Below are positions 22,526 through 33,070 of a stretch of DNA of 64,000 nucleotides, one piece after another. The DNA lies in assembly GCA_038380435.1 (NCBI GenBank), contig JAWZYU010000011.1, positions 88,450,501 through 88,514,500 of the forward strand. The letters run 5' to 3'. The notes beneath the pieces are model-generated. The model did not search any database. It was not told where the DNA came from and saw nothing but the letters and a program-made list of their open reading frames with translations. The stretch comes from Ryuthela nishihirai. Taxonomy: Eukaryota; Arthropoda; Arachnida; Araneae; Heptathelidae. How positions within the stretch are numbered: the first letter of the stretch is position 1; every line of letters starts with the position of its first letter. Both the position numbers and the translations under genes were made by a program.

Positions 22526-23325
22526 GGTTCTAAAACATAATTTAGAAGAAAAAAAATATTCCACATGAATTATTTGTTCTTTCAAATTATTTTTTGTTTG
22601 TTTAGCGTTAGAAAATTTATTATCAATAATTAATTGCCTTAAACCTTTCTGTACTATTGGAAATATATAAACTGTTACATGCATAAGGCGGATACCAGAA
22701 CCTAACTACTGAAATGGTTTTCAAAGAAAACTTTTTAGGAAATGAAAGGGGCTCACTGGACAGCAGTTAAGAGACGGATTAAAGTCTTTTGTCAAGATTA
22801 TCCTGATTGTTTTTAAGATGTATAGGCTGTGGCTTTTATGTACACGAATCGAATAGAGAGTAGAGCGATTTGTTAGCAAAGGAAATCTCAACAGGGGCAA
22901 AGTGAAACAAGAGTTTTTTTTTTTTAAGAAAGTAAATAGGGGTAAAATGAACTTCAGATAAGGAAAAGAAAAAATAATAATTTATTTTGCTTTCATGTAT
23001 TCTCTTTAGAATTCAAAATTGGAATTTTTTTTAAATGTAAAATTTTCGAAAGGAAATAGTTTTTTCTTATCTTGCTTTCTTGATGATTGGACAATTTGGA
23101 GTTATAGTTTCCCTTTTAGCAGTGTCTACGATTACATGCAGATGCCATACGACCTTTCTATTGTCTTCTAACGTCAGTGGATATGACAGGTGGGTATGAC
23201 CAAAAATATAAGTGAAGTAAGCAAACAATGACACATGTGAGTATATATTTAGATGCAGAAATCCATTATTTGACAACTATTTATGGAAAAGTTGCCTTTT
23301 TTGTCTTAGAGGAAAGAAATGGCAT
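22526..23325. other. Spacer, nothing recognised
   Basis: No repeat or coding family was recognised. The minus-strand open frame 23067-23276 has no motif I can name. Confidence 0.45.
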
Positions 23326-23550
23326 TTAAGCACTCAATAATAATAATTCTCCCCCTCAAGCAGCTGCTTGACCACAGAGGTCTGACAGGAGCCTGTAAAT
23401 TTATATGACCTACCTGAGGATGGCAGGAACTCAGCAGAAAAACAGCACGAACCTTCATGCCCTTACCCGAGGCTCGAACCCAGGTCCCTTAGATCAATAA
23501 GCCAAGCGCGCTAACCACTCACCCACGGGACGTCTTAAGCTCTTACTACA
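23326..23550 (-). mobile_element. SINE-B, near full length
   Basis: The 3' end (GCAGCTGCTTGAGGGGGA-like) is at about 23350 and the tRNA-like head ends near 23536 with the A-box region intact. TTAAGCACT on the left and TTAAGCTCT on the right could be a 9-bp target duplication with one difference. The tail is an AATAAT run. Confidence 0.85.
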
Positions 23551-24199
23551 TATCTTTGTTTTTTAATATTTTCGGATGCTTCCAGAAAGGTTCATCCACT
23601 CACGATAGGTTTGATATACCATGCATTGAGGGTTGTAATTAAACGGAAGTTACATTACTTGTATTAAATATTTTTATAAGAATACTGGTGGCTTAATTGT
23701 TTTACGAATTTTCCAGTTTTTCACCAATACTGGTGCGTACGGAAAAATTTCAATGCTAAAATTTTAAATGCAATAAAGAGAAAGATATAGGAAATTTCTG
23801 TTTCTTCAGTGAACTGTCACTTCCCTGTTTTAACTCTTTTTTTTAAACTTTTCATCTACTTTTAGAAACAAATATTTCATTTTCTTTTCGTTTTTCTTAA
23901 TGAGAGACTTTGAAATACATCTGATATCCCGAAATAGTTAAACGTATGGGAGACGCATTCGTTATAATTATGTGTCCTATCAAGCAACGAACGAGATGAT
24001 CTACGCGAAATTACATCAAGGTATAGCAAAAGGAAAGCGCTGAAAGGTACTGAGTTGGGTTGGGTCCTACTAGCGTCGGTTAAAGAAATTCAAGGTATAA
24101 AATATCTGGATCTGTGAGGCCCAATGCGATCTACGTAGGGTTAATGAAGAGCGCCACCTGGTGAAACAGGAAGGTAAATTTTGTTATATCATATACAGG
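23551..24199. other. Spacer, nothing recognised
   Basis: No coding similarity or repeats of known type were seen. Confidence 0.45.
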
Positions 24200-25370
24200 T
24201 AATGTACAGAAAAATTGAAACAAAAACTTAATATCAGTAATACGGTGTTGGACTGCCATGGGATTTCAGTACAGCCTGTTTATTGGGTGTCATAAAGTCT
24301 ACCAGTGTCTGAAAGTCAGCAGCAGGCATACAATGCCATTCGTCCACAAGAACCATGACCAATTACTGCTTGTTCGATGGAGCTTCAAAACCCTGCCTGA
24401 GACATTGTTCCAGAAGTTTCCGTAGATTTTCAAATTAGTTTATATCTGGAAACTGCAGTGGTCATGATATATGAAAAAAGTCCAGTCTCACGCTCCTCAA
24501 ACCACATGTGCTCTATGGATGGGCATCATTGTTGGAGCGCCTTCGGCTCGAGCTTCGGTCACTAAGACAGCTCTTCCTTCTTGAAAGAAATAGCTGTTCC
24601 ATTGGATGAAGATGATCACAAAAGACTGTCAAATAGCGATTGTCATTAATCTTGCCTTCTAACGGCATGAGTGCAACCAAACCAAGCCACAAGAAAGCAT
24701 TCCACACCATTACATACACGCAAGAACTCTCAGCAGTAGGAAGCAATCAATCAGTTTTTGGTTGTCGCCACATCTACACTCGTTCATTTGCCGGAAACAA
24801 GCGTAGTTTGTATGAATCATACCAAGTATGTCAGACCATATCACACTCCTTCACTGTTCAAGTCTTCACTGTTTGTGCCCTATGCATCACTGGACATGAT
24901 GACGTGAGTTGACAGATCTGATGAAGGACTTTTAAAGTGCAGTTCGACCGTGATATTCAACTCTATGGAGTTATCGATGTATCGTTTTAAAAACAAAAAA
25001 TTGGCATCTCGTGTCCTATCGCTGAAATCTGTGCACACTTGATCAGCTCGATTCGGAGTATGAGCTTTCGCCCACTGTTGCCATTCGCAGTTGACGTCTT
25101 CCCTTTAGATTCCCGGGAAGACATTATCTTGGAAAATGTTTCTCGTGAAACATTAGCGAGTTCAGGTCCCTTATTAAACGAAGCACCGACCAAATGCGCT
25201 CCAACGATCAATCCCCTTTCGAAATCGCTAAGGTATTCTCTCGATGACATAGTACCAATAATTACGTGTGGTTACGCCGGATTTGCCTTTATAGACATGA
25301 CGCTGAGAATGCTGGAATGTCATTCGCTTGTTTCATGCCTTCGTCAGTGACACGTAGACGCCGCTGTTTA
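24200..25370 (-). mobile_element. Tc1-like element with near-complete but broken transposase
   Basis: Read on the minus strand, the N-terminal helix-turn-helix is in 24987-25250 (LSDFERGLIVGAHLVGAS, then VSRETFSKI). The DDE core follows in 24513-24746 (MVWNAFLWLGLVALMPLEGK, then NRYLTVFCDHLHPM). The C-terminus lies near 24230-24400, with DEWHCMPAADFQTLVD and a final HGSPTPYY. Frameshifts and stops separate the blocks, and the second-Asp region is unreadable. Its 5' flank (about 25315-25370) resembles that of the element at 62621-63187. I could not define terminal repeats. It is inactive. Confidence 0.82.
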
Positions 25371-25453
25371 ACATAAACAGAAAGTCTTCAGCAAACTTAA
25401 TGTTTCAATTATTCTGCCCATTACCAGTATATTTTGTGGTGCTTCTTATATAC

Positions 25454-25530
25454 CAGTGGTATCCAACCTTTTCCCATATAAGGGCAACTTTCAAAATTAG
25501 ATTTGTTTTGCAGGCCATATTGAATGATTC
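25454..25530 (+). mobile_element. Possible single hAT end
   Basis: CAGTGGTATCCAACCTTTTC starting at 25454 is a typical hAT terminal repeat start, and a gcaggccat block follows near 25511. No matching opposite end or octamer duplication was found downstream, so the element is broken or the match is coincidental. Confidence 0.4.
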
Positions 25531-28500
25531 GAGAAAAATTTATGTATTATATTTTCCGTATCTTGTTAAATGTAAAAGGTTGTCTCTATTTTCATGTTAC
25601 CTTTTTTTTAAGGTTATATAAAACATAATCCAAATTTCCAATACTTTTATATGCAATAAATCAATGTCAGTGATTTTTTTAAATTTATTAAAATTATAAA
25701 AAAATATAAAAATATATAAATTTTAAAAAATATAAAAAAATATAAAATATTAAAATCATAAAATTATAAAAAAAGACTTCCTTTAAAAAAATACCTTCCC
25801 TTTACTTTTAAATACTCACTTTGAAAAATTTCCACCTTAAAGGGATCATTGCATTTCAACATTAAGGCCAATAAATAAATATAATGATATACCAAAAATT
25901 TAAAATATTTGAAAGTTTTATTAAGTGCAATACACAATAACATTTACTGAACAAAGCACACCATTTAATGAAATTATTGAGACTAGATATTTTTAGATAA
26001 TTGTTCAAAATGAGGTTTAAACCGTGGCTTCGTAACCTCAAGACTCTCACATATTCGCCGCAATGAGGGCAACAATCTTTTTAAATTTATTTATTGCCAC
26101 TTATTTTATGGTCGAATGTACCGAGTTCTTGAAATAATTAACAAAATTGAAAATGCTGTTTCAGTTCATTTTATGAGCTGGAGGTATAAACATTATTTAC
26201 GAGATACCACATTAACTACATACAAAACGGTCAGTTAAGAACTTACTTTTCCGACTTAGAGTAACACTGGTAACAGATGCTTTGAAAACAATTTACAGTA
26301 TCCCCCTGTGAGGCCTTATAATAAACAAAAGCAGCGGATAATGTTCATCACATCAGATGTTCGTTTGCATCAGGAGCATTTGAAAATGCTGTCATTTGTA
26401 ATGGAGGAAGTAGGAAAAGGTCAAGTATGTACCACGGATGATCGGGAAAAAGATTGCTGCTTTGATGAGTCACATTTCTGCTTACACTGCGGATGCTTTG
26501 TGTATGGTGAAAGCATTCACTGTCAGTGGATCGCATGAGCAGCAGGTATAGGAGTCTGCTGGTTGACGCATCGACTCAGGGATGTTATTCCGATGTGTTG
26601 GATCATCTGATGCAAGTGTATGCCCAAGTATCCTAAGAAATATGATACAAGTATCCTATGAAAGTTTTATAGTATAAATGATTTAAAGCTGGGTCGTTTA
26701 GCAAGGTCCTTAGTCGAAGCTTCAAATATCGCTAATTATTTCGGATTAGGTCGCCGTCATAAATTAAATTTCCAGTCTTGCAGTATAAAATAGCGTAAAA
26801 AAGTAAAAATTTAAATTAAATAATTTTTGGCTATGGTTTCAAACGTTTAATAAAGGTTTAATACTTGAAATTATTCTCTATTATTTATATTTCCATTTCT
26901 ATCAGGTAATCCTTTTTTATCATTAAGAAGTCGCCCCTTGCTTTTAAAATGATTCTACGCAATAATTATTTAGTTTCTACAAATGATTGTTAATATTCTA
27001 ATTCCAAATAACTTTGATATTTTAATTTGTCCCCAATTGATTGGAATTGTTTTAATATTTAGAACAGCCTATAACATTGAAGAATTTAAAACTCATTTCG
27101 AATCAAATGTCTCTGCATTTGTTTTATGTTATATCAGAATATATTTCCTCTGAGTTAGTTTAGGCTCAGGAATTAACGAAATATATAGTTCGGACAACGG
27201 TGGGTCGAACTCAAAAGTTTGAGCAGAAAATTGAATAAACTGTACAGGAGAAGATTTACAGATCACTTGGATCACCTCCTCCTCCTTATCATGAGGCAAG
27301 CGACCTATACATGCCACATCGTGGATGAAGAGGAATGGAATGGAATGAACGCTCTAGAATATGGAACTGCAACCTACAACCATAAAAGTGACTCTGTATC
27401 ATGTTGAACATTTTTGCATGGCACCGAATTATAGTCAATTGCAAATATTTTAATCTTTTTCTTATGGAAATAACGGTACGAAATTTCTTAATTCATTCAG
27501 GACATCGTAGATAAAAGCTACTTGCTCTCGATTCATGAAAACTGCATCGCAAATGAATATCTGCCAACCATCTGTTAGAATCATCGTGGAACCAACCGTG
27601 CTTATCTGTGATTTCTGCTTTATTGTTCGGCGGTGTGAAGAGGAAGGTTCTAGTACAAATGTTGCTTCTATTACGGAAAACATATTGCTGGTAAAGAACG
27701 TTGCTGAAGGCTATTATTGCTGCTTAGAATGATGTTTATACGAAAGGCCAACAAAGCAGCCTAGGTAGGTCTATTCTCATAGCTTGTGTTCAGTTTGTGC
27801 CAAAATAATAAATATCCCGATATCGGTAATTAAAGTTACCTTCGGATGTCCAACATAGATTCTTTGTAGGAGTGTATGGTTAAAGAACGTTTCAACAATT
27901 GCTTGTCCTCCAATAATTCATGAGGAGGAAACGCAGCTTACTGAGTGTGTTGGATATTTTACTATTTCACCTTTGTTTGTTGTAGGTTATTTGGTTCTTC
28001 CCTCACTTTCCAATCACATAATAAATCACTCTCATTGTGAAAAGCAAAATATCTCTGAATAGAAATACGCCTCCAATTGGAAGATGAATTAAAGCCGCTT
28101 TTTAGATCAGAAATGGAATGACAATTGTTCCAGCTACAAATAACTGCTAATGAACAATAAACAAAATTTGTTCCACTGCACTTCATATTAATTTCTGCTG
28201 TGTGATTTATTTAGAAATTCTGGCAGATTTGTAAGTAAGGTAAAAATAGCAACACAAAGTAATGAGAAATTGAAGTACTCACGACAGTTCATTACACCAT
28301 ATGAGCTCTAGTGTTCTTAACTCATAACTGAAATTCGCGAATACGTCCACCACCAATAAAATCAAAACTACGATACGAATATAGTTAATCCCATTCTTCA
28401 AACTCCTAATTATTATTCAAAGAAAAAAATTGTCTTTATGTAGTTCCTTTTTCTAATTAACACAGTTGAAACATGATAAGAATAATATATTTTATATATA

Positions 28501-28562
28501 TTTTTTTATCTATTAGGTAAATATTTCTCATTTATATCGGAATCTACTCTTTGTATAACTGA
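25531..28562. other. Long AT-rich stretch without recognised genes
   Basis: A run of aaaatataaaa words occupies about 25680-25770. The short open frames at 26308-26538, 27219-27407, 27462-27732 and 27962-28186 have no motif I can identify. A small cluster of ggaatggaat lies near 27330. I see no transposon ends here. Confidence 0.4.
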
Positions 28563-28632
28563 TAATATAAACTGACAGGTTCCTGTCAGACCTCTGTGGC
28601 AAGCAGCTACTTGAAGAGGTATTTTTTATATC
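28563..28632 (+). mobile_element. SINE-B 3' fragment
   Basis: Only the last part of SINE-B is present, from aactgacaggttcctgtcag to the GCAGCTACTTGAAGAGGTATT end. The tRNA-like head is missing, so it is 5'-truncated as expected for incomplete reverse transcription. Confidence 0.85.
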
Positions 28633-29052
28633 AAATATACGTTCTACTACCAAAAGGTTCCGTACATTTCCATGTTATTCAAATGGAAAGTCACATTCAA
28701 AACTTCCTAAACTTAAAAAGTGGTTTTTACTAAAAAGAAAATGTTCCTGAAGATAAATTGAATATTTCACTTAAATTTATCGAGTTTCGAGTTTCAAATA
28801 ATACATTGGTTTCCACATATTAAAAAAAAATGAGAAAAAATGCGATAATTCGCCAACAAATTGTGCGATACTCACTACACCTGTCCATGTAACCAGTAAA
28901 GTAATGCCGAGTGAGCATATCGTATGCAAATTAGTCTATGTTGCGTCAATGTGCGCAATCGGATAGCGGCATAAAAACGGGTGTTTTGGAGTGGATCGTA
29001 ATTTTGTGTTGTAAATGTGAGTAAAGAAATTCGAAATAGCCATTTTGTAGGA
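28633..29052. other. Spacer, possibly the 5' part of the next Tc1 element
   Basis: No terminal repeat was identified with confidence. The sequence becomes less AT-rich from about 28860, which may be the left flank of the Tc1-like element that follows. Confidence 0.35.
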
Positions 29053-30065
29053 ATGATCTCGAGACAGCATTTGCTAAATGAACTGCGATGGAGAACTATT
29101 GGCAGGCTCGAAGCAGGCTAAAGTCTGCCAGACGCGGCACGACGGCTGAATGTGAGTCCTTTTCTTGCTCATAGACTGTGGAATCAATTTCTTAGCACGG
29201 ATTCCTCGACTCGGAGGTTTAGCCGAGGAAGGGCTAAAGTTACTACCGCTGTACAAGACCGATATCTGCGATTAACAGCACGAAGGAGCAGGACGTCTAC
29301 TCCCTCTCAGCTACGATCTTCTCTTTCAGCAGCCACTGGGAGGGTGTATCAGCTTCTGCTATGCGTAGAAGGCTTCATGTGGGAGGTCTGTATGCTAGAA
29401 GGACAGTGATTTGTTTACCACTCACGTCACATCAAAGGAGAGAGCTGTTGAATTGGGCATGCACGCATGTTAACTGGACAGAAGAGCAATGGAGGTCTGT
29501 ACGCTTCACAGATGAGTCCAGATATTGCTTGCAGAGTGATTCCGGACATTGTTTGATACGGAGAGAATAAGACACCGGCTATTATCCCAGTAACATCCGT
29601 CAAAGGAACAGTTACGTCGGAGGCAGTGTGTGTGTTTGGGGTGGCATTTCCTTAGGTGGACGCAGAGACCTCTATGTGTTGACGAGTGGGAACCTCAATG
29701 CTCAAAGGTATAGAGATAACATCGTCCTAACGTCCTTACGCTGGTGCAATAGATGAACCATTCGTCTTACAAGATGATAACGCTCGTCCACACAGAGCTC
29801 AACTAGTGGAACAATATCTTCAAGAGGAGACCATTATGCGCGTGGAGTGGCCAGCTCGATCATCCGACCTAAATCCGATTGAGCATGTGTATGATGCTCT
29901 AGGGAGACGTCTTGATGCCCTCAATCCTCCATCTGAAACAAAGGGAGAGCTTATTACTACTTTAAAGGAATAATGGTCTTACTCGCTACTGAGCTGATTC
30001 ACATCATAAACAGCATGGAACATCGCTGTCGTGCCTGCGTTGCTGTAAGGGGTGAACACTTCTTA
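29053..30065 (+). mobile_element. Tc1-like transposase (DD34E), degraded
   Basis: A frame opening with ATG at 29053 reads through a helix-turn-helix region (LPDAARRLNVSPFLAHRLWN) with an in-frame TAA in LEAG*SLPD. After a frameshift near 29348 it continues with MRRRLHVGGLYARR and VRFTDESRYCLQSD, which contains the first catalytic Asp. Further shifts lead to VCVWGGISLGGRRDL (about 29630), LQDDNARPHRAQL (second Asp) and SSDLNPIEHVYDALGRRLDAL. The spacing from the second Asp to the Glu is 34 residues, the DD34E pattern of Tc1. Several stops follow. Terminal repeats were not identified. It is clearly inactive. Confidence 0.9.
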
Positions 30066-30112
30066 TTAAAAGCTTTGTCCATTGCATTCTGACGCCTCAT
30101 TTTTGGACAATA

Positions 30113-30701
30113 GATAGATAGATAGATAGATTTTTATTCACTGCTCTCAACACCAGTACAGTTCAAAACAAAAATCAGCAACAAAAAACGTATTTTATCT
30201 AAATTTTTCAAGTTCAAAAGTTCATACACATGAACTGATTAACACAAATTATATTGTAAAGTATAAATTATAATCTATTTTATAGGTAGTTTTTTTAAAC
30301 AAACAAACTGAACAATATGAAAGAAATAAATAAATAAATAAGGGAACTCCACTTGAATCCGAGTTCGTGCGTGGAGAAGTTCACGAATATAACGTTTACA
30401 GATTTAGTTGCAACAGTGTTATAAAAATTAAATATTGGAGCTAAAGTATTATCTCTATAGATATTTCTCTACATCATCACAATCCACTAACCAATCCCAT
30501 ATTAATCTTTTAAAAGCATAAATGTTTCTTTCATTTCTAATGTTAGCCGGCAGAGCATTAAAAAGTTTTGGTGCCAGATAAACGTAGTGTTTTTGGATGA
30601 GAGTTTTTTTTAGGAAACGATATGGATAAATGCATAGTAGATGATAAACGTTTATATTTGGGAAAGATCTTAGCGTTAGAATCATCCCGATTTTAAATAT
30701 T
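30113..30701 (-). mobile_element. LINE-B 3' fragment with TATC-repeat tail
   Basis: On the minus strand the coding end (30455-30680) reads KHYVYLAPKLFNALPANIR and DWLVDCDDVEKYL. This is homologous to the LINE-B C-terminus near 60540-60700 (YYLYLAPKF, KLDDVETFL). A 3' UTR follows to ATAAAAATCTATCTATC at about 30113-30135. The plus strand therefore shows a tagatagataga run. It is 5'-truncated, and the RTE-like 5' piece begins directly at 30702. Confidence 0.85.
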
Positions 30702-31620
30702 AGGTAGTCACTTGAAGGATAGCTCTGCACCAATCCCCTGTGATGATGCATAGAACCGGCCAGGTCTAGCACTAATGTCCGACCCCGCCTTCTCGTGGTG
30801 TAGACCGTTGGTACATTTCAAAAGAGATACTCTCTTGTAGAAGTGAACGGAAGGGGAGAGCTGCCAGATCAGTGTGGCCTACTGATCTGGACATCTATGG
30901 CTACTTTTCTTTTTTTCTACCCTACTGAGTAGTGGACAACCACACAGAGTCCTGGTGCTGACCATATATACCAACCTGAACGGAATTATGGCTCTGAGCT
31001 TGATTATGGATCCTGATTTTGCTGCACTGATGGGCTTTTGTGGAGAGAAAATCTTCCGCTGTGTTTTCTGTTTGTTTGTGGGTTGACAGCCCCAAGTGAA
31101 TAGATTCACAGGATATGTTTATCAGTTGGTCGATAATCCTGAGCAGAGGTCATGGCAGGCACCTGAACTCTTTGCTTCTATTGGCATCGTCAAATTCTAC
31201 ATTGGAAGAAGTCTTCCAGTGTAGATGGCTTCAGCCTTTAGTGGTGGGGGAACGGGTCTTTGCTCCATGTCTGCGATTAGGGGGCTGTTTGATATTGTCG
31301 GCATTCCCTCTCTCAATAAACATAGTTTCTTTAAACATCCCACTAACCATTTTCTCTCCATAGGTAGTTGGAATGTGAGGACTCTGCACAGAACTTTTTC
31401 TCTTTATGTCCTCATACAAGAATTCCACCATTATAATTTAGATATTTTCTGCTTGCAAGAGAGCAGATGGACAGATAAAGGTCAGATTCTTAAAAATAAT
31501 CTTAAATTTCTCTTTTCAGGGAGGGACGACAATAAGCATCACCAAAGCGTGGATCTGGTCACCAAGGCGTGGATCCAAAGCGTGGATCTCATCACCAAGG
31601 CGTGGACTTGGAATGTTTAA
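30702..31620 (+). mobile_element. RTE-like LINE, 5' leader plus endonuclease start only
   Basis: This copy begins about 15 bases into the LINE leader (ggtagtcacttgaagg) and runs through the untranslated region into the endonuclease. There the frame from 31225 gives SIGSWNVRTLHRTFSLYV, then DIFCLQESRWTDKGQI, the first catalytic blocks of an apurinic-type endonuclease. It ends near 31618 inside a small local triplication of caaggcgtggatc. Loss of the 3' part is unusual for a LINE, which normally loses its 5' part, so it probably results from later deletion or rearrangement. Confidence 0.85.
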
Positions 31621-32123
31621 CAGCAACGATATCAATTAAATTTCTCTGATAAATTATTAGAAACAAGAACAATAACCGCTGCACGTAATTTATTACGTAA
31701 TTTTTTGGCAGAAAGAATAACTTGCCAAATGTTTCTGCTTTCATAACTCTTTAAATATTAAACACATGTTTGTTAAAAAATTTAAATTTAAATAGATTTG
31801 ACTGAGATTTTTAAATTATCTTCAATCACATTTTTTCATAAAAAGCGTTTTTTAGAACTTAAAGCAATTCAGAATTTATTTCCTATTCATATGGCATGAA
31901 CTGAATTCAATGACCATTTATTGTAAATGTTGCAAAGAGGTTATTACTTGCATTGCATTTTGAATGATGATTTAATCCGATATGTTGTTTGCATTTTATT
32001 TACCAATAAGTTCATATCGTAACACTTATCATAATAATTTGGTATTGGAAATCGAAAAACAAAAGTCAAACCCTTTGCAATAAGTTATGTGGAGATTACC
32101 TCTCGCCATCTGTCATGTGACAA
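31621..32123. other. AT-rich spacer with a small dispersed repeat
   Basis: About 31780-31860 matches the reverse complement of about 14870-14940 (aatagatttgactgagattt core). Nothing else was recognised. Confidence 0.45.
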
Positions 32124-32542
32124 ACGAGTCTCCGAGTTGGGTTGGGTTGGGTTGTTTTACCTCTGAGCGGCACTTTTTTGCACACCATGGGCTAAATGGC
32201 CAGGTCACATGGACCCCGAAGGCTCAGAGAAGGTTGGGGGAGGGGACCCACTGGAACAGCTGTTGGGAGACAGATGGTAGCCTCCCGTCAAGGCCATCCA
32301 GCGTGTTTTTTAACGTGCACAGGGTAAGGCTCTCCCGCACACAGGGCCACGGCTTAACGTCCCATCCGACGGACGGCGGCCTTTCCAAGCCCATCGGTGT
32401 CCCCTACTGACCGTGGGCTGGGCGGGGAATTTTGCGGAGATAAATCTCAACGCTGACCCAGCTGGGACTCGAACCTGGGAACTACAGATTACGAGCCTGG
32501 CGCGCTACCGACTGAGCCACCCCCGTCCCCACGGGTCTCCGA
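32124..32542 (-). mobile_element. SINE-A, full length with target duplication
   Basis: The element spans 32136-32530. ACGAGTCTCCGA (32124-32135) and ACGGGTCTCCGA (32531-32542) are a 12-bp target duplication with one change. The plus strand starts with the ttgggttgggttggg tail complement and ends with the complement of the tRNA head (gactgagcca at the A box). The 107-residue open frame at 32087-32410 is an accident of this repeat. Confidence 0.93.
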
Positions 32543-33070
32543 TATCGGCATGCTGCGGCTAGAGGTCCTGTATAGTTAGAGGCTGGCCTTCTTCTTCTTC
32601 TTATACATCCTTCTTTCTAAGCTGGACCTATTTGTAAAGGGGTCTCGGCCCCCTTATCATCAGGTCCATACGCATAAAGGGCAGTGGGTGCGGATCAGAG
32701 GCTGGCCATCTCGGTGATTGACTGTCATTGGTTGATTAAGTCACATGGTTTATGGGCGCCATGTTTTGTCGTATCGTGAGACGAAAGCCAATGAGTTAGT
32801 GTGTGTACCTAGTTAAAACTTCTCAGTTTTTACAATTTTATACATTTCAACCGTTTTTTTTGCCTATAAAAACTTCCATATTTTATCAATGCCTTACTGA
32901 GCTGTCGTTGGATGTAAAAATTCCACTCATAGAAATAAATTAATGAATATTTTTTCCGAACTCCGCCAGAAGACAGCAATCGGCTGCAAAAATGAAAGGA
33001 ACTACCTGAACCCCCTCCCCCCCAAAAAAAATTAAAGGCTCGTTTGAAAAACGAGCTAATGTTTAATATT
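32543..33070. other. Spacer, nothing recognised
   Basis: No transposon ends or coding similarity were recognised. A short self-complementary tract (ggctcgtttgaaaaacgagc) lies at about 33034-33054, just outside the fold-back-like structure. Confidence 0.4.

Noticed and set aside
26308..26538. Possible Tc1 or host coding exon (76 codons)
   Set aside because: A DESHFCLH phrase faintly recalls the first Asp block of Tc1 (DESRFCLH), but neighbouring blocks do not support it.
32087..32410. 107-codon open frame, and similar frames at 16865-17128, 36477-36935 and 22200-22382
   Set aside because: All are translations of SINE-A. The same peptide appears wherever the SINE occurs, on either strand, so it is not a protein gene.
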